Source of the DNA: Streptomyces ambofaciens ATCC 23877
Lineage (GTDB): Bacteria; Actinomycetota; Actinomycetes; Streptomycetales; Streptomycetaceae
Direction: 5' to 3'
Assembly: GCF_001267885.1 (NCBI RefSeq)
Contig: NZ_CP012382.1
Coordinates: 3,955,001-4,019,000, forward strand
DNA length: 64,000 nt
In this document: positions 47,256 through 56,449 of the stretch, one piece after another
Position numbering within the stretch: the stretch's first letter is position 1
How the letters are laid out: every line of letters starts with the position of its first letter
Notes under the pieces: model-generated
The model's input: the letters and a program-made list of their open reading frames with translations, nothing else
What the model was told of the DNA's origin: nothing
Database searches by the model: none
Position numbers and translations under genes: made by a program

Positions 47256-48701
47256 TCACGCCTCCTGCTCGGCCCACCACTCCTTGAGCGCTGCGACCGC
47301 GGCGTCGCGCTCCATGGGCCCGTTCTCCAACCGGAGCTCCAGCAGATGCTTGTAGGCCTGACCGACAGCCGGCCCGGGGCGGACACCGAGGATCTCCATG
47401 ATCTGGTTGCCGTCCAGGTCGGGACGGATCGCGTCCAGCTCCTCCTGCTGCTGAAGCTGCGCGATCCGCTCCTCCAGCCCGTCATACGCGCGCGAGAGGG
47501 CCGAGGCCTTGCGCTTGTTGCGGGTCGTGCAGTCGGAACGGGTCAGCTTGTGGAGCCGGTCGAGCAGTGGGCCTGCGTCCCGGACGTACCGGCGGACCGC
47601 GGAATCGGTCCACTCCCCCGTGCCATAGCCGTGGAAGCGCAGGTGCAGTTCGACCAGGCGTGAGACATCCTTCACCAGGTCGTTGGGGTACTTGAGCGCG
47701 GTCATGCGCTTCTTCGTCATTTTGGCCCCGACCACTTCGTGGTGGTGGAAGGAGACCCGGCCGTCCTCCTCGAAGCGCCGAGTGCGGGGCTTGCCGATGT
47801 CGTGCAGCAGGGCAGCCAGGCGGAGGGTCAGGTCAGGCCCCTCGCTCTCCAGGGCCATGGCCTGTTCCAGGACGATCAGCGTGTGGTCGTAGACGTCCTT
47901 GTGCCGGTGGTGTTCGTCCCGCTCCAGACGCAGGGCCGGCAGTTCCGGCAGGATGCGCTCGGCGAGCCCGGTGTCGACCAGCAGGGAGAGCCCCTTGCGC
48001 GGCTGCGCGGAGAGAACGAGTTTGTTCAGCTCGTCACGGACCCGCTCGGCCGAGACGATGTCGATGCGGCCGGCCATGTCCTTCATGGCCTGCACGACCT
48101 CCGGCGCCACCTCGAAGTCGAGCTGCGCGGCGAAGCGCGCGGCGCGCATCATGCGGAGCGGGTCGTCCGAGAAGGACTCCTCGGGAGTACCCGGAGTGCG
48201 CAGCACACGGGCCGCGAGGTCGTCGAGCCCACCGTGCGGATCGATGAACCGTGCCTCCGGCAGCGCCACCGCCATGGCGTTCACCGTGAAGTCCCGCCGG
48301 ACCAGGTCCTCCTCGATCGAGTCACCGTACGACACCTCCGGCTTGCGCGAGGTGCGGTCGTACGCCTCCGAACGGTAGGTGGTCACCTCGATCTGGTAAC
48401 CGTCCTTCTGCGCCCCGACCGTCCCGAAGGCGATCCCGACCTCCCAGACGGCGTCCGCCCACGGACGCAGGATCTTCAGGACGTCCTGCGGGCGGGCATC
48501 GGTCGTGAAGTCCAGGTCGTTGCCGAGCCGGCCGAGCAACGCGTCCCGGACCGAGCCGCCGACCAGGGCGAGGGAGAACCCGGCCTCCTGGAAACGGCGG
48601 GCGAGGTCGTCGGCGACAGGGGCGACCCGCAGCGGTTCCCTCACCGCTCGGTGCTGCTCCTGGCTCAGGGCACTGGGGGTGACTTCCTTGGCGTTCGGCA
48701 C
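47256..48701 (-). CDS. cca: CCA tRNA nucleotidyltransferase
   Basis: A 481-residue class II nucleotidyltransferase. LVGGSVRDALLGR and NDLDFTTDA near residues 42-58 hold the GGxVRD and DxD motifs, RRDFTVNAMA and DDPLRMMRAARFA are the template motifs, and an HD domain (LLHDIGKPRTR) follows. It adds or repairs the 3' CCA of tRNAs, although annotations sometimes call relatives poly(A) polymerase. The GTG at 48701 has no Shine-Dalgarno, and TACCCT about ten bases upstream suggests a leaderless message. Confidence 0.93.
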   Translation of the reverse strand: MPNAKEVTPSALSQEQHRAVREPLRVAPVADDLARRFQEAGFSLALVGGSVRDALLGRLGNDLDFTTDARPQDVLKILRPWADAVWEVGIAFGTVGAQKDGYQIEVTTYRSEAYDRTSRKPEVSYGDSIEEDLVRRDFTVNAMAVALPEARFIDPHGGLDDLAARVLRTPGTPEESFSDDPLRMMRAARFAAQLDFEVAPEVVQAMKDMAGRIDIVSAERVRDELNKLVLSAQPRKGLSLLVDTGLAERILPELPALRLERDEHHRHKDVYDHTLIVLEQAMALESEGPDLTLRLAALLHDIGKPRTRRFEEDGRVSFHHHEVVGAKMTKKRMTALKYPNDLVKDVSRLVELHLRFHGYGTGEWTDSAVRRYVRDAGPLLDRLHKLTRSDCTTRNKRKASALSRAYDGLEERIAQLQQQEELDAIRPDLDGNQIMEILGVRPGPAVGQAYKHLLELRLENGPMERDAAVAALKEWWAEQEA

Positions 48702-48926
48702 AACAGAAAAGGGTACGTGGCCCGGGAGGACACCGGCGCCCCGATTGATCCCGCCCGAACACACCCCGTTGCACACCGCTCCCTCTATAGGCGCACATAC
48801 GGGACAGCCTCGTTCGGCGGCGGATCTTGTGGCGTACACCGCGGCACTTCCCCTCGCCGCACATCGTTACCATGCGTGGACGCACATTCCGACGACCACT
48901 GACGACGACGAGGGACGGGCGAGCGC

Positions 48927-51359
48927 GTGGCCGAGGCGGCAGACTTCCAGGGGACCAGTCCCTCACCTGCCCGCCGGTGGCTAAGGCGCACCACGGCGCT
49001 GCTCGCCGGTGCGCCCCTGCTGACCGGCCTGGTCCAGCTGCCGACCGCCGGCCCGGCGCACGCCGACGGCCAGTCCTCCGCCAAGGCCGACGCCGAGACG
49101 GGCTCGGTGGACGTGGCGGTCGACTCCCTCACCCCCTCGGCGCCCACGGACGGGGACACGGTGACCGTGTCGGGCACCGTCATCAACAACGGCAAGCAGA
49201 CCGTCACCGACGCCCACGTCGGCCTGCGCCTGGGGGCCGAGGTCAACACCCGCTCGGCCGTCGACGCGATCGCCAAGGAGAGCACCGATCTCCAGGGCGC
49301 CATCGCTCCGGAGATCGACGACAAGTACACCCAGAAGTTCTCCGAGCTCACCCCCGGTGTCGCCGAGCACTTCAACATCTCCGTGCCGGTCGACGACCTC
49401 GACCTCGGCGGGGACGGGGTCTACGAATTCGCCGTCTCACTGTCGGGGGAGACCTCGGCGCAGCCGTGGGAGCAGATTCTCGGCATCCAGCGGACCTTCC
49501 TGCCCTGGCAGCCCGACGAGGCCGGCACCAGGACGAAGACGACGGCCCTGTGGCCGCTCGTATCGACGACGCACATGGCTGCCGAGACGGGACCGAACGA
49601 GGAGCAGACACCGGTCTTCCTCAACGACGACCTGGCCAAGGAGATCTCCCCCGGAGGCCGCCTGAACCAGATGGTGACGCTGGGCAAGGATCTCGACGTC
49701 ACATGGGTGGTCGACCCCGACCTGCTGGCCTCCGTCGACGCGATGACCCGCAGCTACCGCGTCCGGGACGGCGACAGGACGGTCGCCGGCACCCACCAGG
49801 CGGTCGCCAAGCAGTGGCTCACGGAGCTGCGGGAGGCGGTGACCGACGAGGAGGTGGTCGCCCTCCCCTTCGCCGACCCGGACCTGGCGTCTCTGGCCCA
49901 CAACGGCACGGACGTCACCGGCTCGCTGAGCCAGCTGAAGGACGCCACGGACGTGATCCCCAACACGGTCCCGCCGATCCTCGGTGTGAAGCCGAGCACC
50001 GACTTCGCGTGGCCCGTGGAGGGTGCGGTCGACCGGTCGATCGTCAAGGTCGCCACCTCCGCGGGCGCCGACAAGGTGATCGCCCGCAGCGACAGCCTTC
50101 AGGAGACCAACGACCTCCCGTACACGCCGTCCGCGGCCCGTCCCATCGGCGGCGGTACGACGGCCGTCGTCGCGGACGCCCGGATGTCCAAGGCGTTCGA
50201 GGGTGATCTGACGAAGGCCTCCGCGTCCACACTCGCGGTGCAGCGCTTCCTCGCCCAGAGCCTCGCGCTGGGCCTTCAGACCGGCAAGCAGCGCAGTGTC
50301 GTCATCGCCCCGCAGCGCACGCCCTCCGGCAGCCAGGCACGTGCGATGGCCGAGGCGCTGCGGACGCTGCAGGACGGCACCTGGTCCGAGTCCCAGAAGA
50401 TGGCGGCGGCCGCCGCGGCCAAGCCGGACCCGGACGCCACCACGACGGTGCCGGGAACCTCCTCCTACCCCTCGGCGCTGCGCAGGAAGGAACTGCCCCG
50501 GTCGGCGTTCGTGCAGATCGCGCGCACGCAGGACACGCTCGACAACTTCAAGGTCGTCCTGTCCGACCCCTCCCGGGTGGTGACCCCCTTCGGGCGCGCC
50601 CTGAACCGGGAGATGTCCGCCTCCTGGCGCGGCCGAGCCACCGAGGCCGAGTCGTTCCGCGCCGGTGTGAAGAAGTACCTCGACGGGCTGACCGGCCGGG
50701 TCAGACTGATCGACAAGTCGGAGACGAAACTCTCCGGTCGCAGTGCCACGATCCCCGTGACGGTGCAGAACAATCTGGTCCAGGACGTCGGACCGCTGGT
50801 CCTGCGGCTGACCTCGACGAACCCGACACGACTCGAGATCGACGGCGCCGACTACGAGGAGCAGCCGATCTCGGTCTCCGGTGGCCACAGCCAGTCGGTG
50901 AAGTTCACCACGTCGGCCAACGCCAACGGCCGTGCGACGGTGATCGCCCAGCTGTACACGATGGACGGGCGCAAGTACGGCGCTCCCGTCACCTTCGACG
51001 TGAAGGTCACCGAGATCACGGCGACCGTGATGCTCGTCATCGGCGGCGGAGTCCTGCTGCTCGTCCTCGCCGGCTTCCGGATGTACACGCAGCGCAAGCG
51101 GGCGGCAGCCCGTGAGGGCGAGACGGCGGACCCGGACGCCGCGGAGAGGGCCGAGGACCCTGACGAGTCCGAGGAGCCCGCAGAGGCGAAGGAGTCCGAG
51201 GACGGCCGGGAGAACCCGGAGGGCTCCGACGAACGTCTTGAGAACGAGTCCGAGGCACACTCTCGGGCAGCCGACCCGGAGCAGCCGAGTGACCCGACAC
51301 CGGACACCGCAGCGGAAAGCGCCGACCCGTCCGGCACGGGTGAGAGAGTGGACCGTTGA
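48927..51359 (+). CDS. DUF6049 family secreted/membrane protein
   Basis: An 810-residue protein. An N-terminal signal peptide with twin Arg and a cleavage-like PAHA-D near residue 47 leads into a long extracytoplasmic region that includes CARDB-like VTVSGTVINNGKQTVTDAHV. A C-terminal helix at about 699-721 (VMLVIGGGVLLLVLAGFRMY) is followed by an acidic cytoplasmic tail. It belongs to the actinobacterial DUF6049 family of unknown function. It lies 44 bp before murJ, so a role in envelope assembly is likely by context. Confidence 0.83.
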   Translation: MAEAADFQGTSPSPARRWLRRTTALLAGAPLLTGLVQLPTAGPAHADGQSSAKADAETGSVDVAVDSLTPSAPTDGDTVTVSGTVINNGKQTVTDAHVGLRLGAEVNTRSAVDAIAKESTDLQGAIAPEIDDKYTQKFSELTPGVAEHFNISVPVDDLDLGGDGVYEFAVSLSGETSAQPWEQILGIQRTFLPWQPDEAGTRTKTTALWPLVSTTHMAAETGPNEEQTPVFLNDDLAKEISPGGRLNQMVTLGKDLDVTWVVDPDLLASVDAMTRSYRVRDGDRTVAGTHQAVAKQWLTELREAVTDEEVVALPFADPDLASLAHNGTDVTGSLSQLKDATDVIPNTVPPILGVKPSTDFAWPVEGAVDRSIVKVATSAGADKVIARSDSLQETNDLPYTPSAARPIGGGTTAVVADARMSKAFEGDLTKASASTLAVQRFLAQSLALGLQTGKQRSVVIAPQRTPSGSQARAMAEALRTLQDGTWSESQKMAAAAAAKPDPDATTTVPGTSSYPSALRRKELPRSAFVQIARTQDTLDNFKVVLSDPSRVVTPFGRALNREMSASWRGRATEAESFRAGVKKYLDGLTGRVRLIDKSETKLSGRSATIPVTVQNNLVQDVGPLVLRLTSTNPTRLEIDGADYEEQPISVSGGHSQSVKFTTSANANGRATVIAQLYTMDGRKYGAPVTFDVKVTEITATVMLVIGGGVLLLVLAGFRMYTQRKRAAAREGETADPDAAERAEDPDESEEPAEAKESEDGRENPEGSDERLENESEAHSRAADPEQPSDPTPDTAAESADPSGTGERVDR

Positions 51360-51403
51360 GGATGTCGTGGCCGGTCGGCCCGGGACGATGAGGTGGGGTA
51401 ACC

Positions 51404-53860
51404 ATGAACGCGCCGTACGACGGTGACCGCGGTCAGACCGTGGACGGCTCGGGTCACTCCGAGGGTCCGCCGCCCGACCCCGGCCAGACGCCGCAGCCGC
51501 CCGCGGACATGTACCTCCAGGACGCCTACGACCAGGACCCCTACCGGGCGCAGGACCTCTCCGCCCAGGACCCGGTCTCCGAGGCGCTCTACGACCGCGC
51601 CGCGCACCCGCCGCCCCCGCCGGGCGCGTACCCGCCGCAGCAGCCCCTGTACACCCAGCCGTCCCAGTCGCCCTACGCCCCCGACCCACGGGTCTGGGCC
51701 CAGACGCCGGCCCCGGAACCGGAGGGCCCGACACAGTACCTGCCCTACGGCGACGATCCGCGCAACACCCAGTTCGTCGGCGTCGACGACCTGGTCACCC
51801 AGGCCGGTGAGCAGCGCCACGAGCCGGACGCCTTCGCCCACCTCTTCCGCGACCAGCAGCAGGGCGGCGGCCACCCCTCGTACGACGACCACGCGTCCGT
51901 ACCCGCGCCTGCCCCGGCACCGGGGCAGTACGGCGGAGCGGCGGGGCCGGGACAGTACGGCGGAACAGCGGATCCCGGGCAGTACGGCGGGACACCGGGA
52001 CCCGGACAGTACGCCGGGCACCAGGGACCCGACCCGTACGGAGCCGCTCCGGCCCCCGGCCAGTACGGCGGTCCCGCTCCCGCACAGGGCCACTACGGCG
52101 GTCCCGCGCCGGCCCCCGGGCAGCACGCGGCGCCGGCGCCGGGCCAGTACGCCGTCGCTCCCACTCCGGAAGCCGCCGAGGCTCCTCTCCAGGAGCCCGA
52201 GCCCGTTCCGGCCGCCGCGCCGAAGAAGGGCGGGCGTGCGGGGGGCCTGCTGAAGTCGAGCGCCGTGATGGCCGCGGGCACGATGGTGTCGCGGCTCACC
52301 GGATTCATCCGCTCGGCACTGATCGTCTCCGCGCTGGGCGTCGGCCTGCTGGGTGACACCTTCCAGGTCGCCTACCAGCTGCCGACGATGATCTACATCC
52401 TCACCGTCGGTGGCGGCCTCAACTCGGTCTTCGTACCTCAGCTGGTGCGTGCCATGAAGGACGACGCCGACGGCGGCGAGGCCTTCGCCAACCGCCTGCT
52501 GACCCTCGTCATGGTGGCCCTCGGCGCGCTCACCGTGATCACGGTCTTCGCGGCACCGTTGCTGATCCGGCTGCTGTCCAACCCCGTCGCCAGCGATCCG
52601 GCCGCGAACGAGGTCGGCATCACCTTCGTCCGCTACTTCCTGCCCTCGATCTTCTTCATGGGCCTCCACGTGGTGATGGGGCAGATCCTCAACGCCCGCG
52701 GCAGGTTCGGCGCGATGATGTGGACCCCGGTCCTGAACAACATCGTCATCATCGTGACCCTGGGGATGTTCATCTGGGTCTACGGCACCGCGGAGAGCTC
52801 GGGGATGAAGGTCACGAGCATCCCGCCGGAGGGAGAGCGGCTGCTCGGCATCGGGGTGCTGCTGGGCCTCGTCGTGCAGGCCCTGGCCATGATCCCGTAT
52901 CTGCGGGAGACGGGGTTCCGGGTCCGGCCGCGCTTCGACTGGAAGGGCCACGGTCTCGGCAAGGCCATCACCCTGGCCAAGTGGACGGTCCTGTTCGTCC
53001 TCGCCAACCAGGCGGGTGCCATGATCGTCATCCAGCTCTCGACCGCTGCGGGCAAGGCTTCGCCCGTCGACGGCACCGGCTTCGCCGCCTACGCCAACGC
53101 GCAGCTGATCTGGGGCCTGCCGCAAGCCATCATCACCGTCTCCCTGATGGCCGCCCTGCTGCCCCGTATCTCCCGCTCGGCGTCCGAGGACGACGGCGGT
53201 GCGGTCCGGGACGACATCTCCCAGGGCCTGCGCACCACGGCCGTCGCCATCGTTCCCGTCTCCTTCGGTTTCCTCGCGCTCGGCATCCCGATGTGCACGC
53301 TCATGTTCGGCTCCTCGGGTACCAGCGAGGCCACCAACATGGGCTACATGCTGATGGCCTTCGGCCTGGGCCTCATCCCCTACTCGGTGCAGTACGTCGT
53401 CCTGCGCGCCTTCTACGCCTACGAGGACACCCGGACGCCCTTCTACAACACGGTCATCGTGGCCGTGGTCAACGCCGTGGCCTCGGCCCTGTGTTACTTC
53501 CTGCTGCCCTCCCGCTGGGCCGTCGTCGGCATGGCCGCCTCCTACGGCCTCGCCTACGTGATCGGCATCGGCATCGCCTGGCGCAGGCTGCGCAAGCGGC
53601 TCGGCGGGGACCTGGACGGCGCTCGGGTGCTGCGGACCTACGCCCGGCTGTGCATCGCGTCCGTTCCGGCGGCCCTGCTCAGCGGTGCGGCCTGCTACGC
53701 GATCAGCAAGGCGCTCGGCCAGGGCGCCGTGGGATCGCTCGCCGCGCTGCTGGCCGGCGGGCTGCTCCTGTTCGGCGTCTTCTTCGTCGCCGCACGCCGC
53801 ATGCGCATCGAGGAAGTCAACTCGCTGGTCGGTATGGTGCGCGGACGCCTGGGACGCTGA
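51404..53860 (+). CDS. murJ: Lipid II flippase MurJ (MviN) with a long repeat-rich N-terminus
   Basis: An 818-residue protein. Residues 1-278 are Pro/Gln/Tyr/Gly-rich and cytoplasmic, including about nine PGQYGG-type repeats (residues 170-253). The MurJ core begins LKSSAVMAAGTMVSRLTGF near 284 and has fourteen or so helices with LPTMIYILTVGGGLNSVFVP and LRAFYAYEDTRTPFYNT. MurJ flips lipid II across the membrane. The ATG at 51404 follows GAGGTGGGG. Unlike the mycobacterial protein, it has no C-terminal pseudokinase. That module is the next gene. Confidence 0.94.
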   Translation: MNAPYDGDRGQTVDGSGHSEGPPPDPGQTPQPPADMYLQDAYDQDPYRAQDLSAQDPVSEALYDRAAHPPPPPGAYPPQQPLYTQPSQSPYAPDPRVWAQTPAPEPEGPTQYLPYGDDPRNTQFVGVDDLVTQAGEQRHEPDAFAHLFRDQQQGGGHPSYDDHASVPAPAPAPGQYGGAAGPGQYGGTADPGQYGGTPGPGQYAGHQGPDPYGAAPAPGQYGGPAPAQGHYGGPAPAPGQHAAPAPGQYAVAPTPEAAEAPLQEPEPVPAAAPKKGGRAGGLLKSSAVMAAGTMVSRLTGFIRSALIVSALGVGLLGDTFQVAYQLPTMIYILTVGGGLNSVFVPQLVRAMKDDADGGEAFANRLLTLVMVALGALTVITVFAAPLLIRLLSNPVASDPAANEVGITFVRYFLPSIFFMGLHVVMGQILNARGRFGAMMWTPVLNNIVIIVTLGMFIWVYGTAESSGMKVTSIPPEGERLLGIGVLLGLVVQALAMIPYLRETGFRVRPRFDWKGHGLGKAITLAKWTVLFVLANQAGAMIVIQLSTAAGKASPVDGTGFAAYANAQLIWGLPQAIITVSLMAALLPRISRSASEDDGGAVRDDISQGLRTTAVAIVPVSFGFLALGIPMCTLMFGSSGTSEATNMGYMLMAFGLGLIPYSVQYVVLRAFYAYEDTRTPFYNTVIVAVVNAVASALCYFLLPSRWAVVGMAASYGLAYVIGIGIAWRRLRKRLGGDLDGARVLRTYARLCIASVPAALLSGAACYAISKALGQGAVGSLAALLAGGLLLFGVFFVAARRMRIEEVNSLVGMVRGRLGR
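51914..52164 (+). repeat. 27-bp coding repeats in the murJ N-terminal region
   Basis: About nine degenerate units encode PGQYGG plus three variable residues. GGGCAGTACGGCGG-like cores recur at 27-bp intervals early in the array and then diverge. Length variation between strains is likely. Confidence 0.75.
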
Positions 53861-53999
53861 GACCCGGGGTAGGCGCACAACCATCGTCCGCCGCCGTGTG
53901 TCGTGCATAGCGGCGGACTGTGGGCACAATTGGGTTCGGCGTCGGACTGCGCGCATCGGAGTCGGTCGGCGCGCATCGAATGGGGAGGCAGGAACGACG

Positions 54000-55691
54000 G
54001 TGGCGGAACGGAGCACAGCTGCCGTCGACGTGGCAGACAACAGTGGTGACGAGCCGCTGACCGCGGAGACGGACCAGTCCACGGCCGACGGGGTGGCCAA
54101 CAACCGGGAGCGGGACACGGACAGCGACGAGGCACAGGGGAGCCCCACGAGCGAGGATTCCGGCAAGGCCTCGCCTCCCGAACTCCACAGCGGGCACAAG
54201 CTCGCCAGACGCTACCGTCTCGAGGAATGCGTCACCCGTCTGGACGGCTTCAGCAGCTGGCGGGCCGTCGACGAGAAGCTCCGTCGCGCGGTCGGCGTCC
54301 ACATCCTTCCGTCGGACCACGTGCGCGCCCGCTCCGTGCTGGCCGCGGCGCGTTCCTCCGCCCTGCTCGGTGACCCCCGCTTCGTTCAGGTGCTCGACGC
54401 CGTCGAGGACAACGACCTCGTCTACGTCGTACACGAGTGGCTCCCCGACGCCACCGAACTGACCGCGCTCCTCGCCTCCGGACCGCTGGAGGTGTACGAC
54501 GCCTACCAGATGGTCAGTCAGGTCGCGTCCGCCATGGCGGCCGCCCACCGCGAGGGACTCGCCCACCTGCGCCTGAGCCCGACCGCCGTGTTGCGGACGT
54601 CCACGGGCCAGTGGCGGATCCGCGGTCTCGCCGTCAACGCCGCGCTGCGAGGCATCAGTTCCGACTCCCCCCAGCGCACCGACACCGAGGCCATCGGCGC
54701 CCTGCTGTACGCCGCGCTCACCCAGCGCTGGCCCTACGAGAGCGACGCCCACGGTCTGGCCGGACTGCCCAAGGACATCGGCCTGATCCCGCCGGACCAG
54801 GTGCGTGCGGGTGTCCACCGCGGCCTGTCCGAGCTCGCCATGCGGGCGCTCGTCAACGACGGTGCCACCGCCTCCCGCCACGAGTCCCCGTGCACCACGC
54901 CGGAGGAACTGGTGAAGGCGATCAGCGAGATGCCCCGCATCCGTCCGCCGGAGCCGACGTACACCGCCCCGCCCACGTACCAGCGCACCGCCTACCAGCA
55001 GGGCGCCTACGGCCGTCCGGCGCCGCACCCCGGTGTCACCCAGCCGGTGCCCTCCCCGCCGCCCCCGTTGCAGAGCCGTACCGGCAGGGCACTGAAGTGG
55101 AGCGTTTCCGCCCTGCTGATCGCCGCCCTCGGCCTCGGCAGCTGGCAGCTCGCGGACGCGCTCATGGAGCGGGGCGGCAAGGCCGACGACCAGAACCAGA
55201 CGCAGACGGTCGACGGTGACAACGACAAGAGCCAGAAGAAGCCGGTGAGCCGGCCGATTCCCATCTCGGGTGGGCACGACTTCGATCCGTTCGGCTCCGA
55301 CGGGTCCGAGTACCCGGAGGACGTCAGCAAGGCCTACGACGGCGACCCCGCCACCTACTGGCAGACGAGCCACTACGCCAGCGCCGACTTCGGACGGTTG
55401 AAGCAGGGCGTGGGCATCGTGATCGACCTGGGCGAGGTCCAGCAGGTCGGCAAGGTGGCGGTGTCGTTCGGTGGCGACACGTCGGTGGAGCTCCGGGCCG
55501 GGGGCGACACGGATTCGGAGCCGCAGTCCTTCGGCGGTTACACGAAGGTGGCCGACGGCTCCGGTACGACCGTGGAACTCAAGCCGGGCGAGGCACTGCG
55601 GTCCCGCTACCTGCTGGTCTGGCTGACCGAGCTGCCCCTGACGGACGGGCAGTTCCGAGGCCGCGTCACCGACGTCAAGGTGACCAGCTGA
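54000..55691 (+). CDS. Membrane pseudokinase with extracellular domain, MurJ partner
   Basis: A 563-residue protein. An acidic N-terminal tail of about 60 residues precedes a Ser/Thr-kinase-like domain (residues 65-310, RRYRLEECVTRLDGFSSWRA onward). The catalytic residues are missing. The usual Lys strand reads AVGVHILPSD, the HRD region reads LAHLRLSPTAVL, and no DFG is present. A Pro/Tyr/Gln linker, one membrane helix (364-388) and a discoidin-like outer domain follow, with the recognisable YDGDPATYWQT. In mycobacteria this module is fused to MurJ and binds FhaA when phosphorylated. The GTG at 54000 has GGGGAGG upstream. Confidence 0.88.
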   Translation: MAERSTAAVDVADNSGDEPLTAETDQSTADGVANNRERDTDSDEAQGSPTSEDSGKASPPELHSGHKLARRYRLEECVTRLDGFSSWRAVDEKLRRAVGVHILPSDHVRARSVLAAARSSALLGDPRFVQVLDAVEDNDLVYVVHEWLPDATELTALLASGPLEVYDAYQMVSQVASAMAAAHREGLAHLRLSPTAVLRTSTGQWRIRGLAVNAALRGISSDSPQRTDTEAIGALLYAALTQRWPYESDAHGLAGLPKDIGLIPPDQVRAGVHRGLSELAMRALVNDGATASRHESPCTTPEELVKAISEMPRIRPPEPTYTAPPTYQRTAYQQGAYGRPAPHPGVTQPVPSPPPPLQSRTGRALKWSVSALLIAALGLGSWQLADALMERGGKADDQNQTQTVDGDNDKSQKKPVSRPIPISGGHDFDPFGSDGSEYPEDVSKAYDGDPATYWQTSHYASADFGRLKQGVGIVIDLGEVQQVGKVAVSFGGDTSVELRAGGDTDSEPQSFGGYTKVADGSGTTVELKPGEALRSRYLLVWLTELPLTDGQFRGRVTDVKVTS

Positions 55692-55720
55692 GGTCGTCTG
55701 CCGACAGGGGAGAGGGTCCG

Positions 55721-56449
55721 ATGGCGGAAGGCGCCGAGTACGACGGGGTGAGCGATCAGGACCTGCTCACCCGCCACGTCGAGGGTGATCCCGAGGCCTT
55801 CGGTGAGCTCGTCCGGCGCCACCGTGATCGTCTCTGGGCAGTGGCCCTGCGGACTCTGGGAGACCGCGAGGAGGCCGCTGACGCCGTCCAGGACGCCCTG
55901 GTCTCCGCCTACCGGGCCGCCCACACCTTCCGCGGGCAGGCAGCCGTCACGACCTGGCTGCACCGGATCACGGTGAACGCCTGTCTGGACCGTGCCCGCA
56001 AGGCGGCTTCCCGGAAGACCGCCCCCGTCGACGACACCGAGCGCCTGGAGCAGCTCCTGGAGCCGCACGAGGCGGCTTCGGCGCCCGCCGAGCGCAACGA
56101 CCTGCACCGCCAGCTCCTGAAAGCCTTGAGTACCCTGCCCGCCGACCAGCGGGCGGCCCTCGTCCTGGTGGACATGCAGGGCTATCCCGTCGCCGAGGCG
56201 GCCCGGGTCCTCGACGTGCCGACCGGCACGATCAAGAGCCGGTGCGCCCGTGGCAGGGCGCGACTCCTGCCGCTGCTCGCCCACCTGCGCCCGGACGGCG
56301 GCGGCGGCGAGAACAGGAAGCCTGCTGCGGAACGGAACCGGACGCAGGGGACATCCGTCCCACCCGCAGCGGGTCCCGGCCGTGCGGGTTCCCCGGGTAC
56401 GGACCAGAGTGATTCAGCCGCAGTGAAGGGCGGAGGTGGACGAGCGTGA
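55721..56449 (+). CDS. sigM: ECF RNA polymerase sigma factor SigM
   Basis: A 242-residue group 4 sigma factor. Region 2 reads FGELVRRHRDRLWAVALRTL then EEAADAVQDALVSAYRA, and region 4 reads LVLVDMQGYPVAEAARVLDV then PTGTIKSRCARGRARL. A C-terminal extension of about 50 Gly/Asn/Pro-rich residues follows. S. coelicolor has a sigM gene at this position, and actinobacterial SigM homologues respond to envelope or oxidative stress. The stop overlaps the anti-sigma start by four bases. Confidence 0.92.
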   Translation: MAEGAEYDGVSDQDLLTRHVEGDPEAFGELVRRHRDRLWAVALRTLGDREEAADAVQDALVSAYRAAHTFRGQAAVTTWLHRITVNACLDRARKAASRKTAPVDDTERLEQLLEPHEAASAPAERNDLHRQLLKALSTLPADQRAALVLVDMQGYPVAEAARVLDVPTGTIKSRCARGRARLLPLLAHLRPDGGGGENRKPAAERNRTQGTSVPPAAGPGRAGSPGTDQSDSAAVKGGGGRA

